64,000 nt of DNA from Timema cristinae (GCA_039000515.1 JBCFYV010011164.1:49483069-49547068), one strand, 5' to 3'. Positions 1 to 11,630 are shown, counted from the first letter of the stretch. Notes: generated by a model from the sequence alone, not told the origin. Made by a program: numbers and translations.

Positions 1-184
1 ATGCACCTAAGAATGTGTGTAATTAGGCACACAAGCTACCAGTAGTACATATTATATGTTTTAGATAAACCGATGTGATTTTTATCCAAGGACTAAACAA
101 ATATTTAAATTTAACCTTACCAACAGGAAAAAAAGGGTTTACCTCATAAAGTAATAGTATTATATTACATTATATTATCTAGCC

Positions 185-2027
185 CAGGGGTCGCCAGACC
201 GCCGACGCGAGCTACCGGTAGCTTGAGGTGGCATTTCCAGTGGCTGCCACTCTCGCATCTTACCGTGCATCTCTAATCATTGCAAAAAAAAAAACCTTAT
301 GAAGATTGTGAAATAATAAAAGAAGCATTTTTAGAGGCTACAGACGCATTATTTGACAACTTTAAAAATAAAGATGACATAATATCAGCGATAAAATCTA
401 CTCAGCTTTCTGCCAATACCATGATGAGGCGAGTTGATATTATGTCTAGTGATGTTATTTCATAGTTGAAAAAAGACTTAGTGTAAATGTTTTTATTTCT
501 CACTTCAACTTGATGAATCAACGGATGTGAATGACACTTCTCATTTAGCCGTGTTTGTAAGGTTGATTATCAGTGATTTTTCTGTAAAATAAGAACTTTG
601 AAAATTATTCCTTAGGGGCAAGGTGAGGATATTTTCTCCAAATTCAAAACATTTATTCCTTCTGAGAATATTCCTGTACACAAGATTGTCAGTATCACAA
701 AAGATGGGGGATCCAGCTTTTACTGGTGTTAAAAATGGGTTCATTGCTTTGTGTAAGAAAGATTAAAGTTTTCCACAATTTGTTTCTTACCACTGTATTC
801 TTCACCAGCAAACACACTGTGAAATTTTTTTTAAATTCAATAGGTTATGAAGCTTGTCACCATAATTGTAAACCAAGTGAGGACTCATGCTCTTCAAAGA
901 CACTCGTTCAAGGCACCGACAAACACGCTTAATTGTCAATATGGAGACCTCCTGCTCCATTCAAAAGTACGCTGGTTGAGCAAAGGACGAGTCGCCCATC
1001 ATTTCAATGATCTTCTGCCAGCAATAATCATGTTTTTTAAAGAATTTGATGCACACTATCCCAAACTTGAAGATTTTGAGTGGCTGCAGGACTTTGCGTT
1101 CCTGCCAGATGTCACAGAAAAACTCTATGAAGTAAATCTCCAACATCAGAGTCAATTATTTAGGAAAGGATATTTGATATAAAGGCATTTTCCAAGAAAC
1201 TTGAACTCTTGGAGAAGATCCTCAGCCGAGGAGACTTCAAACATTTCCCCTGTTTGAAGAATAAGTTGGATAACGAAATAAATCTCGAGCCCTATTCTGG
1301 AGAAAAGCCCATTGAAATAATCTCTAACCTGAGAGCAGAGTTTCAACAGTGGTTCTGTGATTTCAAAAAGTTGAGCTGCTAACACAGTTTGTTTCAGCTT
1401 CTTTAATGGAGAGTGACATTGAAATATTATCAAGTTGTGTCACGCAACATTTTCAGGAAGATGACCCTTCATTATAAATGGAGCTAATATATTTCTAAAG
1501 TGACTTATCATTGAAGAGTGTTTCAAGTTTAGGATAAGTATGGCCTCTTGTACCAAAGGAAAAATATCTAGTTCTAGTTCGTGTTGCACTCAGAGTGAAG
1601 GCTTTGTTCTGCTCAACCCACTTGTGTGAATCATTTTCAACTATGAAGGTTGTGAAAAACAGATACAGAAGCAGGATCACAGATGAACATCTCGATAACT
1701 GTATTCAAATGGGGGTTACAAGCTACTCACCTGACATTAAACAAATTGTGGATGAAAGAGAGTGCCATTATTCTCAGTAACAGTAAGTTATACATACAGT
1801 TATTTTTATATTTGACTTTAATTTAGTTTTTAAAATGAATATTCATGGTACTTATATTTCTATATTATTTGAATTACAATAATGAAACCAAGCCACAGAG
1901 CCCACCTCTGTTTGTAAACAGTCATTGTACAGGTTAACAATAATGATAATTTTTTAATCTGAGTAGCTCGTTAAACAATATGACATTTTAAAGTAGCTCC
2001 TATACATAATAATTTTGGCGACCCCTG
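185..2027 (+). mobile_element. hAT-family DNA transposon relic with TIRs and TSD
   Basis: The element begins CAGGGGTCGCCA at 185-196 and ends with the exact reverse complement at 2016-2027. It is flanked by a perfect 8-bp target duplication, atctagcc, at 177-184 and 2028-2035. Terminal inverted repeats of this form plus 8-bp duplications are diagnostic of hAT elements. Inside, a broken plus-strand transposase related to the GTF2IRD2/ZBED5-type hAT (Charlie-like) proteins can be followed. The element lies left of the last visible synergin exon, probably in the next intron or just past the gene. At 1843 bp with no recognisable BED finger it looks internally deleted. Confidence 0.93.
280..1780 (+). 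pseudogene. Degenerate hAT transposase (GTF2IRD2/ZBED5-like)
   Basis: Homologous blocks occur in order but in different frames. 280-465 has the helical segment that precedes the RNase H core (LSANTMMRRVDIMSSDV). About 500-535 encodes LDESTDVNDTS, around the first catalytic aspartate. 690-780 carries the region before the second acidic residue. 847-1182 carries a block with VRWLSKGRVAHHF and an LQDFAFLPDVTEKL-like stretch. 1595-1780 carries the C-terminal dimerisation block with LCESFSTMKVVKNRYRSR and a TDEHLDNC-like end. Stops and frameshifts separate the blocks, for example after 465. No intact N-terminal BED zinc finger is visible. The family assignment is from memory of these motifs. The gene cannot make a working transposase as assembled. 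Confidence 0.85.
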
Positions 2028-2089
2028 ATCTAGCCTATTAATACTATACAGGAAAATTATATTATTTTAATAATTTATAATAGTCTTAC

Positions 2090-2238
2090 AATGATGCCAG
2101 CCTTGTTGTAGAATGGCTGTAGAGAAGTACTCGAAGAATCAATGTTAATAAGTAAAGCATCAAATCTAGGATCTGGAGGAGTTGTCTGTCGGTAAGACTT
2201 CTCCACTCTATGACATACATTCATCACCTCCTGCAAAT
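2090..2238 (-). CDS. SYNRG: Synergin gamma homologue, C-terminal region exon (last visible)
   Basis: On the minus strand an acceptor ending tgccag precedes this exon, and a GTAAGA donor follows it. The exon is 149 bp, and its phase (two bases completing a codon) matches the single base left over by the exon at 5018-5168. It encodes LQEVMNVCHRVEKSYRQ, which aligns with the human synergin gamma stretch LGVVEVYRVTKRVEL, followed by a 30-residue segment ending NKAGII. A competing acceptor 8 bases further in would give an immediate stop, so the upstream AG was chosen. The exon ends in phase 0. The Cys-containing tail of the family is not seen in the 2.1 kb to the left, which is occupied by a hAT element, so the gene continues beyond the window. 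Confidence 0.82.
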
Positions 2239-2310
2239 CTGGCATACAAACACAGCTATACTATTATTATTATATTGGGTGGTCAAATGATCGAACGCAT
2301 TAATCTTGCA

Positions 2311-2345
<35 letters not shown>

Positions 2346-2609
2346 GCACCGCGTCTTACTACCCGTTTGGGTTATACGCACTTACGCTAATGTGTAATGG
2401 TAGGGTGATTGTGATATGAAATGGAGGACCTACAGTTTAACGTGGAATCCGAACCACGTTGGAGGCCTGGCATTCCCCACATTCACAAGATGTCTTGTCA
2501 GAGGTGTAGGAAGGGTTTGGAAATCAGTTAAATCTGTGCCGGGACCGAGGATTGAACCCCGGCCGCCAGCACAGAAGTCTGACACCTTACCCTAGACCAC
2601 CAGGTCACC
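2311..2609 (-). repeat. SINE-A (tRNA-derived), full length
   Basis: Minus-strand copy. The head reads GTGACCTGGTGGTCTAGGG, with an A box TGGTCTAGGG and a B box GGTTCAATCC. The tail ends in GTAAGACGCGGTGCTAAT and an ATT microsatellite. It is flanked by an 8-bp target duplication, atcttgca, at 2303-2310 and 2610-2617. It lies in the intron between synergin exons 5018 and 2238. Confidence 0.9.
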
Positions 2610-2863
2610 ATCTTGCAATTAAATGAATTGTCGGTTACAAGGGGGTCAGGGTTTGAATCTCAGATGGATGACTGAGAGAGGATATCCCATTAAGGTAGAA
2701 AAACACTGCATAAAAACTATATTTCACCGACAAGACAAATCAGTCCATAACTTAACAGATAAGGAAAAATAACACGAGTTTAAGAGTTGTCGGTTTAACT
2801 GATATTTTTAACTCTTCCATCTTCATTTCATTTATTTTGGGTATTTGTCTTGTAGACGAATCC

Positions 2864-3115
2864 AACACCTTAGCTCATTTGGTAGCATGTCTGTCTGCTG
2901 AACATAGGGTCTTGGGTTTGATTCCCAACATGGCCAAAAAAAATTAGTATTGGTGAAATGTGGGTTTACCCTTTCACTGTGATGAATTAATGGACGGGAA
3001 TTAGATGCTGTGCTTGTCCTTGTCTTAAGTTAGATTATAAGACATATAAAGCTACGAGAGGCCTAACCAGCCAGTGGCGGAAAATATATGGCTTGAATAA
3101 AAAAAAACTGACCCA
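2864..3115 (+). repeat. SINE-C (tRNA-derived, different head)
   Basis: The tRNA-like head has A-box sequence TAGCTCATTTGGTAGCATG and B box GGGTTTGATTCCC, then a body containing caccctttcactgtgatgaa and an end near ctggaaacagtaatgg. The same body recurs at 6160-6430 and, reversed, at 60430-60598. That shows a dispersed family rather than a tRNA gene. Confidence 0.8.
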
Positions 3116-4900
3116 GGTCACAGGCTGGAAACAGTAATGGATGTCAAGTCTTATAAAAGAATAGGTAAAATTTGTCAAAGAAATGAGTATGCACCGGAAA
3201 AGGGAAATATTGGTCTAAGAGCTTAATATGTCTGGTTTGAGCTAGGGTGATGCACAAACAAGAAATACAAAGTGTAAATTATCCTAAAAATCATATTTTT
3301 TTCCAAATTTAAATATTTAATTTTGGTATAGTTATATATCTCTATATTCAGCCATTTTGTTTTATTTTATTTAAATATGCTTTATCTCATTCTATTTGGT
3401 AACTTTCCCACACTAGAGCTGTGTGCGGTGTGTTTATTTCCTGGTACTAACTTTTGCTGATGTCAGTTTTTCACAACTTTTCATTATGATGTATCCTCCT
3501 TGGTTTGGACAGGAAGTCTTGATAGAAGGGAGGGCATCGTGCATTCTTTGCTAGAAACCTAACTCGTGTGCACGTCGTTTGACAAGAATCCAAATTTATC
3601 CACATAATTCTGATATAAATCACATTAAATATGTGTCTAAAGAATAATTAAATAGTTACGGAATTTTATATTATAAAAAATAATGTGAATTAAAAAGTTT
3701 TTTAATGAAACAAATTTATATAGGAATATTTGTACATAGAATTTACATCTCAAAAGAGCATAGTATAATGGATACCACAATAGTTAACTAGTCATAAACT
3801 CAATAAAATACTAAAATCACCGGGCAATAGTCACATATACCATAAATAGCACATAGCCAGCCCAAAGTGGGGCATGTCAGTGCATAAGGTGAGATAAGGG
3901 CAAGTGTGTGAGTGAGAGGAAAATAATAGATGCAGATAAAGGAGATATAATGGTTGATGTAAGCATTTTATTTACTATATTGACCCAGTCACAAGATGAA
4001 AACAGTTGATGATGATGATGATGAAAACTATGTGTGTCGATATTAATTATTATGCCCAGGAAAAAAATATCATAGAGTTATGGCTGTGTGAGAATGACAA
4101 TATGTTTTCAAAAAAATTTACAAAAATAAATGGCATATTTAAAAAATGTAATAACCTTCAAATAATGTTTCAATCAATAATGTATATATGACTATAAAAG
4201 TATACTAAGAAAACCAAGAACTAATTTTATAAAAGAAAAAATAATTAGTTTTTTTTATATAAAAGCGATCAGTTTTAAGGTTCTTTATTTAAATATCATA
4301 CTAATTAGAAATTTCTTTAAGTAAATCAAAAGGAAAACGTATAGTTTTATACTGATTTGCTTTAAGTAAAAATGAATAGTTTTGTTGAGAAAGGAATTTA
4401 TTTACCAATTTAATCAATTTATCATTGAAATATTTTTTTGTACAAGAGTTCACCAAACCTTATGCTTTCAAGAGTTTATGAGTCAAGCTGGCAAAACAAA
4501 ATTAATCCAAATAATGTTATCTATTTCATTTGACTTTAAGCCAATTAATTATAAGCTGCAAATTATTTTTGTCCCCCAACAAACATTTTAATAAACGGTC
4601 TAAATATTAATGCTGATTCATAGTCAAAATATAATTAATACTGTTGGACTAAGTGTAATGTGTAAATATATTTTTTCACATGGTTATGTAATCTGACATA
4701 GTGAACATAACACAATATTTTATGTTGTGTATTCTCTCTTAAGCAAAACCTCTTTGCACTATCAGCTATCTAATAATAGGAAAATTAATAAGAAAATACT
4801 TAAAAAATTGGTATGAACAAATTAGAAAGATAAACACAATATGTATAATCATTCGTGCCCAATTTACCATGCTTTTTCTGTATTATCTCAAATATATGTA
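3116..4900. other. Intronic AT-rich sequence, no gene seen
   Basis: This is part of the synergin intron between 2238 and 5018. It holds a short (GAT)n tract near 4004-4023 and no convincing ORF or repeat family. The short open frames at 4006-4191 and 4382-4591 are AT-rich and have no recognisable motif. Confidence 0.6.
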
Positions 4901-5017
4901 AAAAAAAAGTATCAAGTAATTAGACTTTGGACAGAGTTTTGTCAGATTTCAGGAGTATGATTTTTAGCCTGCTAAGAATTTTATCTACTATTACATGTTT
5001 GACATAAGGAACCTTAC

Positions 5018-5168
5018 CTTGAAGATAACTCCTACCCTCGACAGCTGTCAGAACCTCCATTAAAACCTGCTCACTGGAGACAGAGGAGAAAGTGTTGACA
5101 GCTGATTGGAGCAAGGACAGACAGCTTTCCATACAGCGGTACCACTCCATCACCTGACGCTCTCGGCC
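5018..5168 (-). CDS. SYNRG: Synergin gamma homologue, conserved C-terminal helical exon
   Basis: The exon runs from an acceptor attgcccag at 5169-5170 to a consensus donor GTAAGG at 5017-5012. It encodes 50 codons plus one base: GRERQVMEWYRCMESCLSLL, then an AVNTFSSVSSEQVLMEVL stretch and VEGRSYLQ. The layout matches the human C-terminal block (YEWQRCLGSALNVIKKAN, then ISSSSVCTEVI), including the Trp and Cys. This predicted helical region follows the adaptor-binding linker in synergin gamma. It starts in phase 0, as required by the preceding exon (7092), and passes one base to the exon at 2238. Confidence 0.88.
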
Positions 5169-5930
5169 CTGGGCAATAATTAGATAAAGAGACTTTGGCA
5201 TAACTTTTACTATTCAATAAGTTTAATGTTACATTTTATTTTTTCTGTGTATTTTACTATTCATCCTAGCTATCCACATTGAATTACACACACTAATTGA
5301 GTAGGGATAAAGAAGGTAAAATATAAATGCATCCATAGGGAGGAAGAGTGGTTAACAATTACGGGGAAAGCTCCTTCCAGTTCAGTCGACCTTCTCGTTA
5401 TTGACAAAACAAACAAGATGAGCATGGTTAATGTGCAGTGCATTGATCCGGGTTTCTTTTGAGTTTTACTATGTTGACATAAAATAAAAAAATATATGAA
5501 AAGCTAGTAAGCCAGTTTGTGGTGTATAATTTTTAATATATTGTCAGACCTTTAAGAAACAGGAGCCTTGTTGTGAGGATAATCAATCTGTGGTAATAGG
5601 CCGGCACACCATGAATTGACATTTAATATGACTTTGTGGAGATCTACAAGCCTGTGTTATACTTTAGTGTTCCTGTCTTATCTAAGCCATATGGGTAAGG
5701 TTTAGTTTACATTTTCTGTATTGCAAGTAAAAAATTTGATTATTAATTGATTAATGAACTTGATAAAGAGATGTATATAGATGACAAAATGAAATGAATA
5801 TTACACCTCAATAACAGTAAACTTGAATAAATAATTAGGACAGTTAATTGTATATAAAATAGTTCTCATGTTACTATTTTTATTTAGAGTTAACCTATTT
5901 ATGTTTATCGAATAATTGAGAAATATTTAG

Positions 5931-6040
5931 ATAGTAGGCCTACTATTTAACTTATAATATACCGACACACACACACATAATATATATAATATGTGTGTGT
6001 GTGTGTCGGTATATTATAAGTTAAATAGTAGGCCTACTAT
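5931..6040. repeat. Near-perfect palindrome with CA/TG microsatellite centre
   Basis: The left arm (5931-5982) runs from atagtaggcctactatttaa through cttataatataccg into (AC)6. The right arm (5989-6040) is its reverse complement, with (GT)8. Each arm itself carries the small palindrome gtaggcctac. A third, decayed half copy follows at about 6071-6117, then (TA)n at 6119-6160. It could extrude a roughly 50-bp hairpin. Confidence 0.9.
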
Positions 6041-6049
6041 ATATACTAT

Positions 6050-6086
<37 letters not shown>

Positions 6087-6117
6087 CGTATATTTAGTTA
6101 AATAGTAGCTACTATCT

Positions 6118-6159
<42 letters not shown>

Positions 6160-6162
<3 letters not shown>

Positions 6163-6430
6163 ACCTTAGCTAAGTCAGAAGCATGTCTGTTTACTGAGAT
6201 TTGGGTCCCAGGTTCGATTCCAAGCATGGCCAAAAAATTTATCATTGATGTAATATAGGTTCACCCTTTCACTGTGAGGAATTAAAGGCCAGGGACTGGA
6301 TGTTGTGCCTGTCCTAGTCTTAAGTTAAATTATAAGATACATGAAACTATGACAGGCTGGTAGTGGAAAATATTATATGGCCTGAATTAAAAAACTGACC
6401 AGGCTACAGGCTGGAAACAGTAATGGGTGT
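6160..6430 (+). repeat. SINE-C copy
   Basis: It has the same head and body as 2864-3115: a B box CAGGTTCGATTCC, the phrase tcaccctttcactgtgagga, and an end at ggctggaaacagtaatggg. It abuts the (TA)n tract and lies in the intron between synergin exons 7092 and 5168. Confidence 0.8.
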
Positions 6431-7091
6431 GAAAGATGTATATAATATATATATATATTTATAGTATAAAATATTTATTGTATATAAGATTTTGTATAAA
6501 ATATTTTACTTAGTAGAAAAAGAAATTCTTTAAATTAAGAGTTGTTTATATCAACATTTTAATCGCCACAGTAAGTGTCAAATTTTCTTATCAAAGAAAT
6601 AGTGAGTCCTATGTCAGTAATATTGAAAAATGACTCCTGAATATTAGAATAAACCCTAGAACTTTTGACTTTACGCACCAATTTTATATCACTGAGCTAT
6701 GGTTCATCCCAAACTCAAATTCATTCACTACACATAGTTTTAAGTAGTTAGTGATAGACATGTGATAATGTCCGCTACTTAATAGGGGCTATCAGAAAAA
6801 CAGCCATCATTGATTCAGGGGAAAATTTTGTGCTGTTTAAACAAGTTGATTAATCTAAGAAAGTTGTGTGGAAATAAATGCAATCCTGGGAAAGGCAGCA
6901 TACCATTACCATTTAATATTTCGTCCAACTATGTAGGTTGAGTGGTGATTTTTTGTTCTTCTTGTATGGAAAGTAAGAAGTTCTATATTTGATGTCTTTT
7001 TAAGAGGAATTTTTTGTGTAAAATATCTAACTAAGTTTTCATTTTAATGAGTTTTAAAATCTATAATAAATAATACATGTTTTATTCTTAC

Positions 7092-9014
7092 CTGTGGGGA
7101 TAAGTCAAACACAATATCTGTTGCATTTCTTTCTCCCGAGTTTGGGAATATTTTGAGGTCAAGACTGGGCAGGGAGCCATGACGACTGAGTGTAAGTGGG
7201 GGGAGCTCCAGGCTGCTTACCGATTGGCTGTCATAAAATAAAGCATCTTTGTTGCCTACTCCCAAAGTTTCATTAAAGAACAATGTGTCTTTTGGTTCTT
7301 CACCTAACTGGTCATCAAAAAACAAATCTTTGTTATTAGAGTTAGCTTTTCCTTCTTCTTCCCATACTTCGGTACTAACAAATTCACCAAAATCATCATC
7401 CTCCTGTTCTTTTGAATTATTACCAATCTTACCATCAATGTGCCTAAAATCTAATGATCCATTTTGATCGTTATATATTTGTCCTAAAAATTTATTCAAG
7501 CTTTGATTTTGTTCACTTTCAACTAAAATATTCTTTCCTACACATGAATTAACAGGCAATGATTTGATCGGCACTTGATCAAATCTGTAACCGGAAAGGT
7601 CATGGCTTGTCGAACTGCCAGAGCCTAATTCTAATATAGTATTTTGATTCACTATTAGTTTACTCCCCTTAAGAGAATCAAAAGCTTTGTCACCATCAAA
7701 ATTCAGAGTGAAGAAATCACTAGACAAATCAGAATCTATACTAGAGCTGCCCACTGCAAAATTTAAAGAAGTAGCATCAGCCAAGTTTGAGGTAGGTTTG
7801 AAAGATTCTTCTGTTGGCATCATCTCAGAGCTCCCTCCAAAGTCAAAAGTGTTCCAGTCCACTGCAAACTTGGCTGGCTCTGAGGTGGTACCATCTGTGA
7901 CTTGCCAACGAACAGGACTATTGTCCAAAAGGCTTGATACAATTGTAGTGGTACCCTCTCTTTTAGCAATGTCTGCAAATGAGTCCTCAGCCGAGTGGAA
8001 ATCACCAAAATCATCCACTGAAGTGGAGTTAAGAGTTGGTTTTTCCTCTATGACAGAATCTTGAGTACCAAATGATAAATCTCTTAGAGCACTATAACGG
8101 TCCTCGTCGACTGACATTAGCATGCTGCCAGTGGCAAGCTTGGTTTCACATTCAGGGGTGTCATTTATTGGGGGTATTGATGTCCTTGTAGTTGGCGGCG
8201 CTATTCTAGCAACACTTGTATTTTCTTCCTTTATTTCCTCTTGAGGTTGCTCAAGTTTAACTGTTTTATCATCATCAATAAGAAGTAACTTTGGTTGAGA
8301 ACTGGTTTTAATGTCGGGTTGATTAATCAACAGCGTCTGTCCTGATGGCACTTTCTTTTAACAAATAAGTCTTTCCTTGAGGTGGTTTTACTGAACATTT
8401 AGGAAACATATTATCAATTTCTTTAATGGGCACATCTTTGGCTTGCTGGAAGTCAGAAAAATCTTCGTCGGCCGCCACTGATGCAAAGTTTGTGTTTGCT
8501 TGTTGCCGAGTGTTGCGATGGTGATGGTGATGATGTTTATGGTGTGGCTTACTTTGTTTTGGAGCACTGAGGGAATGGTTGGCAAGCCTAGAGCCAATCC
8601 CTCGACTGGTACTGCCAACCACAATTACACTGGGAAACTTTTGAAATGAAGTGCTACTATCTAGTTTTTCTTCGGTTGTATTGGATGGAACAGTGACATG
8701 TGACATTGTACTTGTGATTGGGGTGATATTTAAGCTATTTATAGGGGGAGGGTAGAAGACGGATCTATGGCGGCACTCTGAAAATCTGTGAAGTCATCAA
8801 AGTCATCATCAAGATTGGATATACTCGGTGCTGTTTCAGATATTGATGTTGTGTTGGAAAGAGATGTGATGTTCAGCTCCTCCCGGCGCATCTTCCCTTG
8901 ATAGTTTGAGACCAGCTCCATTGTGGTGGGCACCACGCTCGGGAGGGTTATATTTGGAATTGGTGGTTGTGGAATGAGATTAAGTACTCCTAGATTGTTG
9001 AAAGTGCAGCCACT
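7092..9014 (-). CDS. SYNRG: Synergin gamma homologue, long exon with DFxDF adaptor-ear motifs (two frameshifts as assembled)
   Basis: This 1923-bp exon opens after acceptor ttcacag (9015-9016) and closes at donor CAG/GTAAGA (7092/7091). It encodes a low-complexity, acidic, Ser-rich linker. Four copies of the acidic-phenylalanine motif that binds the AP-1 gamma-ear are visible: DDFDDFTDF (about 8781-8810), EDFSDF (8449-8466), DDFGDF (7998-8015) and DDFGEF (about 7383-7400). There is also a DRYSALRDL element like the DKYSALREL element of the vertebrate protein, and a His-rich tract near 8520. The reading frame breaks twice. One break is at a C run near 8745-8752, where one base seems missing. 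The other is at an A run near 8352-8362, where one base seems extra. The two cancel, total length is divisible by three, and both ends are in phase 0. I read both as sequencing errors rather than a pseudogene. Confidence 0.9.
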
Positions 9015-9473
9015 CTGTGAAGAAATAAATCACAATATCAGTTAACTATCCTATTTTAATTATGTCAAGATTATGTTTCTACAAAAATAAAAAAAATAAA
9101 GTGTGCCAAACATTGTTTGTTAATATTCACAAAAATGATTTATCATTTTATTTTTTTAATACTATAACATACTTTTCAAATACAGCACCTTTACCACACA
9201 TTATTGTAACTTAAATTTATTTTCATAATTAATTCAAGCGTTATACTAAATAGATGGATGGATGGATGCCAGAAAAGGTTTTATTGCACAAAAATTCATT
9301 TATGAAATGAAATATACAAATTATGTTTACATTTTATGACAATATGATCAATATAAGTTCCTGTCAAGTGAGATCAAGCAGGAACAGTTGACTTCCATAG
9401 ATTAGCATGTTTTCAAATTAGTTGAAAAACACTAATAGTAATAATAAAGGATTAATGGAATATTATAGTGTAC

Positions 9474-9770
9474 CTGTGCAAGAGCTACAAGAGCCAGCAT
9501 CACATAAAGTTCCTGTTCTGTCAACTTTCCTGCAACTTGTCTGTTGGCGAGACTCCAGATGTATCCCAGGACCTCTGTCGGTAGTCCAGAGGTCAGCAGC
9601 ACCGCAGACACCCTGTTAGTGTCGGCAAAACCATCCAACTGCCCCACAAGGTTCCATGTCTGTCGATACACAGCAGGCAGAAGGGGAGAGGAGGGAACCA
9701 TCCAGGAGGGGTATACTGATGAGACGAAACTTGGGGCAGCAACACTTGAACCATCAGCCCTAGGTAGAGT
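9474..9770 (-). CDS. SYNRG: Synergin gamma homologue, EH-domain exon
   Basis: This exon is 297 bp, 99 codons, phase 0 at both ends. The acceptor is at 9771-9772 (gtag) and the donor CAG/GTACAC at 9474/9473. It encodes a single EH (Eps15 homology) domain: LPAVYRQTWNLVGQLDGF, then VSAVLLTSGLPTEVLGYIW and SLANRQVAGKLTEQELYVML. It matches human synergin gamma, with SSGLPRETLGQIWALANR and GKLTKEELYTVLA at the same positions. EH domains bind NPF-type peptides of trafficking partners such as SCAMP1. A conserved YPSWMVPSS segment comes just before, equivalent to PPWIYNESL. An alternative acceptor at 9760-9761 is possible but would not keep phase. Confidence 0.93.
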
Positions 9771-10873
9771 CTACATGACACAGTGAAATCAAATTAAAAT
9801 ATATTACATTGTAATTTTCTCCGATATTACTTGCTAATCATAGAATATTCTACAAAAAAAACTGTTTGTATTACATTCTTTAAAAAATCTCTATTTGAAA
9901 TAACTAATCAATGACCGTGAAGAATAAATGTAGGGGAAAGCTTCCAAAGTGTTGTTTATGGCCAACATCATGTCTAGTGGGGCTTAGAAAAAGTGTGATT
10001 GTTGGAATATGGAACAGAACTTATAATGAATTCGACTCATTTGTATTTAATCTGTTTTCACACCAGTTGAGGAGTAAAACCATCCCAATCGAGATTAGAC
10101 CAGCATTGCAAAGGTTGTTCAGTGTCTGAAGTAAATGCTTTTAGCCTCCTTCTTAGGGCTTTAAGAGCTTCTCATACATTGAATTAGCAACAACAACAAA
10201 AATTGGAGCTCTGTGGTTAAACTAAAAATTGCATCAAAGTGTGATTTAATACATTCTTTGCTTGACAACAGTGAAATTGAGTTGAGTAAAATAAAATTAA
10301 GTAAACTTATAGTCCTGTGTCCTAATTCAATCATACTAATATAATTCAGAAAAATGTAAATTATGTGTTAAATGAGGAGTTCTTAAATGCATGAATAACG
10401 TTTATCTAATACAACTTGAGCCACATGCAGTACTTTAGTGTGATTTATTTTTAAATAAGTTACAGTCAAATTAAGACCAGTAAAGGCATATTACAATTTT
10501 ATTTAGATTAAACATTAATATTTTAAAATGAAGAAACTATTTCATTAATTCGAATCTTGATGATGTCAAGTAAAAAATGCAGAAATTACACTTTGGTTAA
10601 ATTCTGATTTAAATGTTGATTGTGTAGACCTGCGTGAAATCCTGGCTAATAAGCCGCTGAGTAGGTGCTCTTGAAAGGTCAAAGACCCTGTGTTCTCAGT
10701 CAATCAAATTTATAAATTTAATAATGGCATTTAATAAAGAGTGTTTTTAATCTTTTTTTTTGTAAATGATGCAAAGTAAGGGTAATACGGTTCAATATTC
10801 AACAGAGTTTCAAATTTTAAATTATAACTGAATTTCCTAGAGTTATGCTAGAAAGGTTAATTCTAATATCTAC

Positions 10874-10969
10874 CTGATTGATTCTTGAATGTAATTCTGA
10901 AGTTTCAGGTTTAAATGTTTCTTTCCTCCCCATAAGGTTCTCAATTAATTTGTCGGCACTCACAGATTG
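10874..10969 (-). CDS. SYNRG: Synergin gamma homologue, small exon between the Gln-rich region and the EH domain
   Basis: A 96-bp open exon (32 codons, phase 0 at both ends) lies between acceptor cgacag (10970-10971) and donor CAG/GTAGAT (10874/10873). It encodes SADKLIENLMGRKETFKPE followed by a TSELHSRINQ-like end. This resembles the human segment DDALEAIKGNLDGF that lies between the coiled, Gln-rich N-terminal part and the EH domain. The exon keeps the frame between 13758 and 9770. The pyrimidine tract before it is weak, so the exact 5' edge is less sure than the donor. Confidence 0.68.
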
Positions 10970-11630
10970 CTGTCGAACAGAGTACATGCATAAGTTTTAG
11001 TCCGGTTACAAACAAATTACTCACACACACATAAAACTTAGAGAAAATATTGCCATCGAAAACCAGGTTTAAAAACAAAAGGTGCTCATTATGAAACCGT
11101 TTAGTCATCGAGAAATCTTTCACAGATATTCCTTCTATTTTAATATCTTATGCACCAATACTGCACATTTGGAGATATTCAACCTTAAAATTATAAAATT
11201 TTCATAGAGAGAGATATAAATGTGTGTGTCTGGCGCATAAGACTGGCCCAATATGTGCTATAAAACCTTTTAGTCTCACGCCTATTCCATATTTGCGTTG
11301 AAAGTGTACTGGGCTTATGCTTTGTGTGCTAAGAATTACATGTAGCTATTTAAACATCGTTGCAATCTTTTATTAAGAAAATTGCCCTACTTTTATTTAC
11401 TAAATGATTTTTTAATTTTTTTTAGAATTTTAATCCACATCTACTGCTCTATAATAATAATAACAACAACAGCTAAACCAATTTAAAATAAAACATTTAA
11501 CTTTAAAGACTATAAAAATAAATTAAAATTATATAATTTATGTTATATACTTTTTTTAAAGTACCTTACCCAAGTCTTATACATAGATATTTTAAAAAAA
11601 ATTTAGGCTATTAATTTTCAATATTTTATG

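Noticed and set aside
2864..2940. Possible tRNA gene with good A and B boxes
   Set aside because: The head is followed by a conserved body shared with two other loci, so it is a SINE; the cloverleaf is incomplete.
7249..8064. Plus-strand ORFs opposite the synergin exon
   Set aside because: Antisense shadows of the coding exon; serine-rich and without start context.
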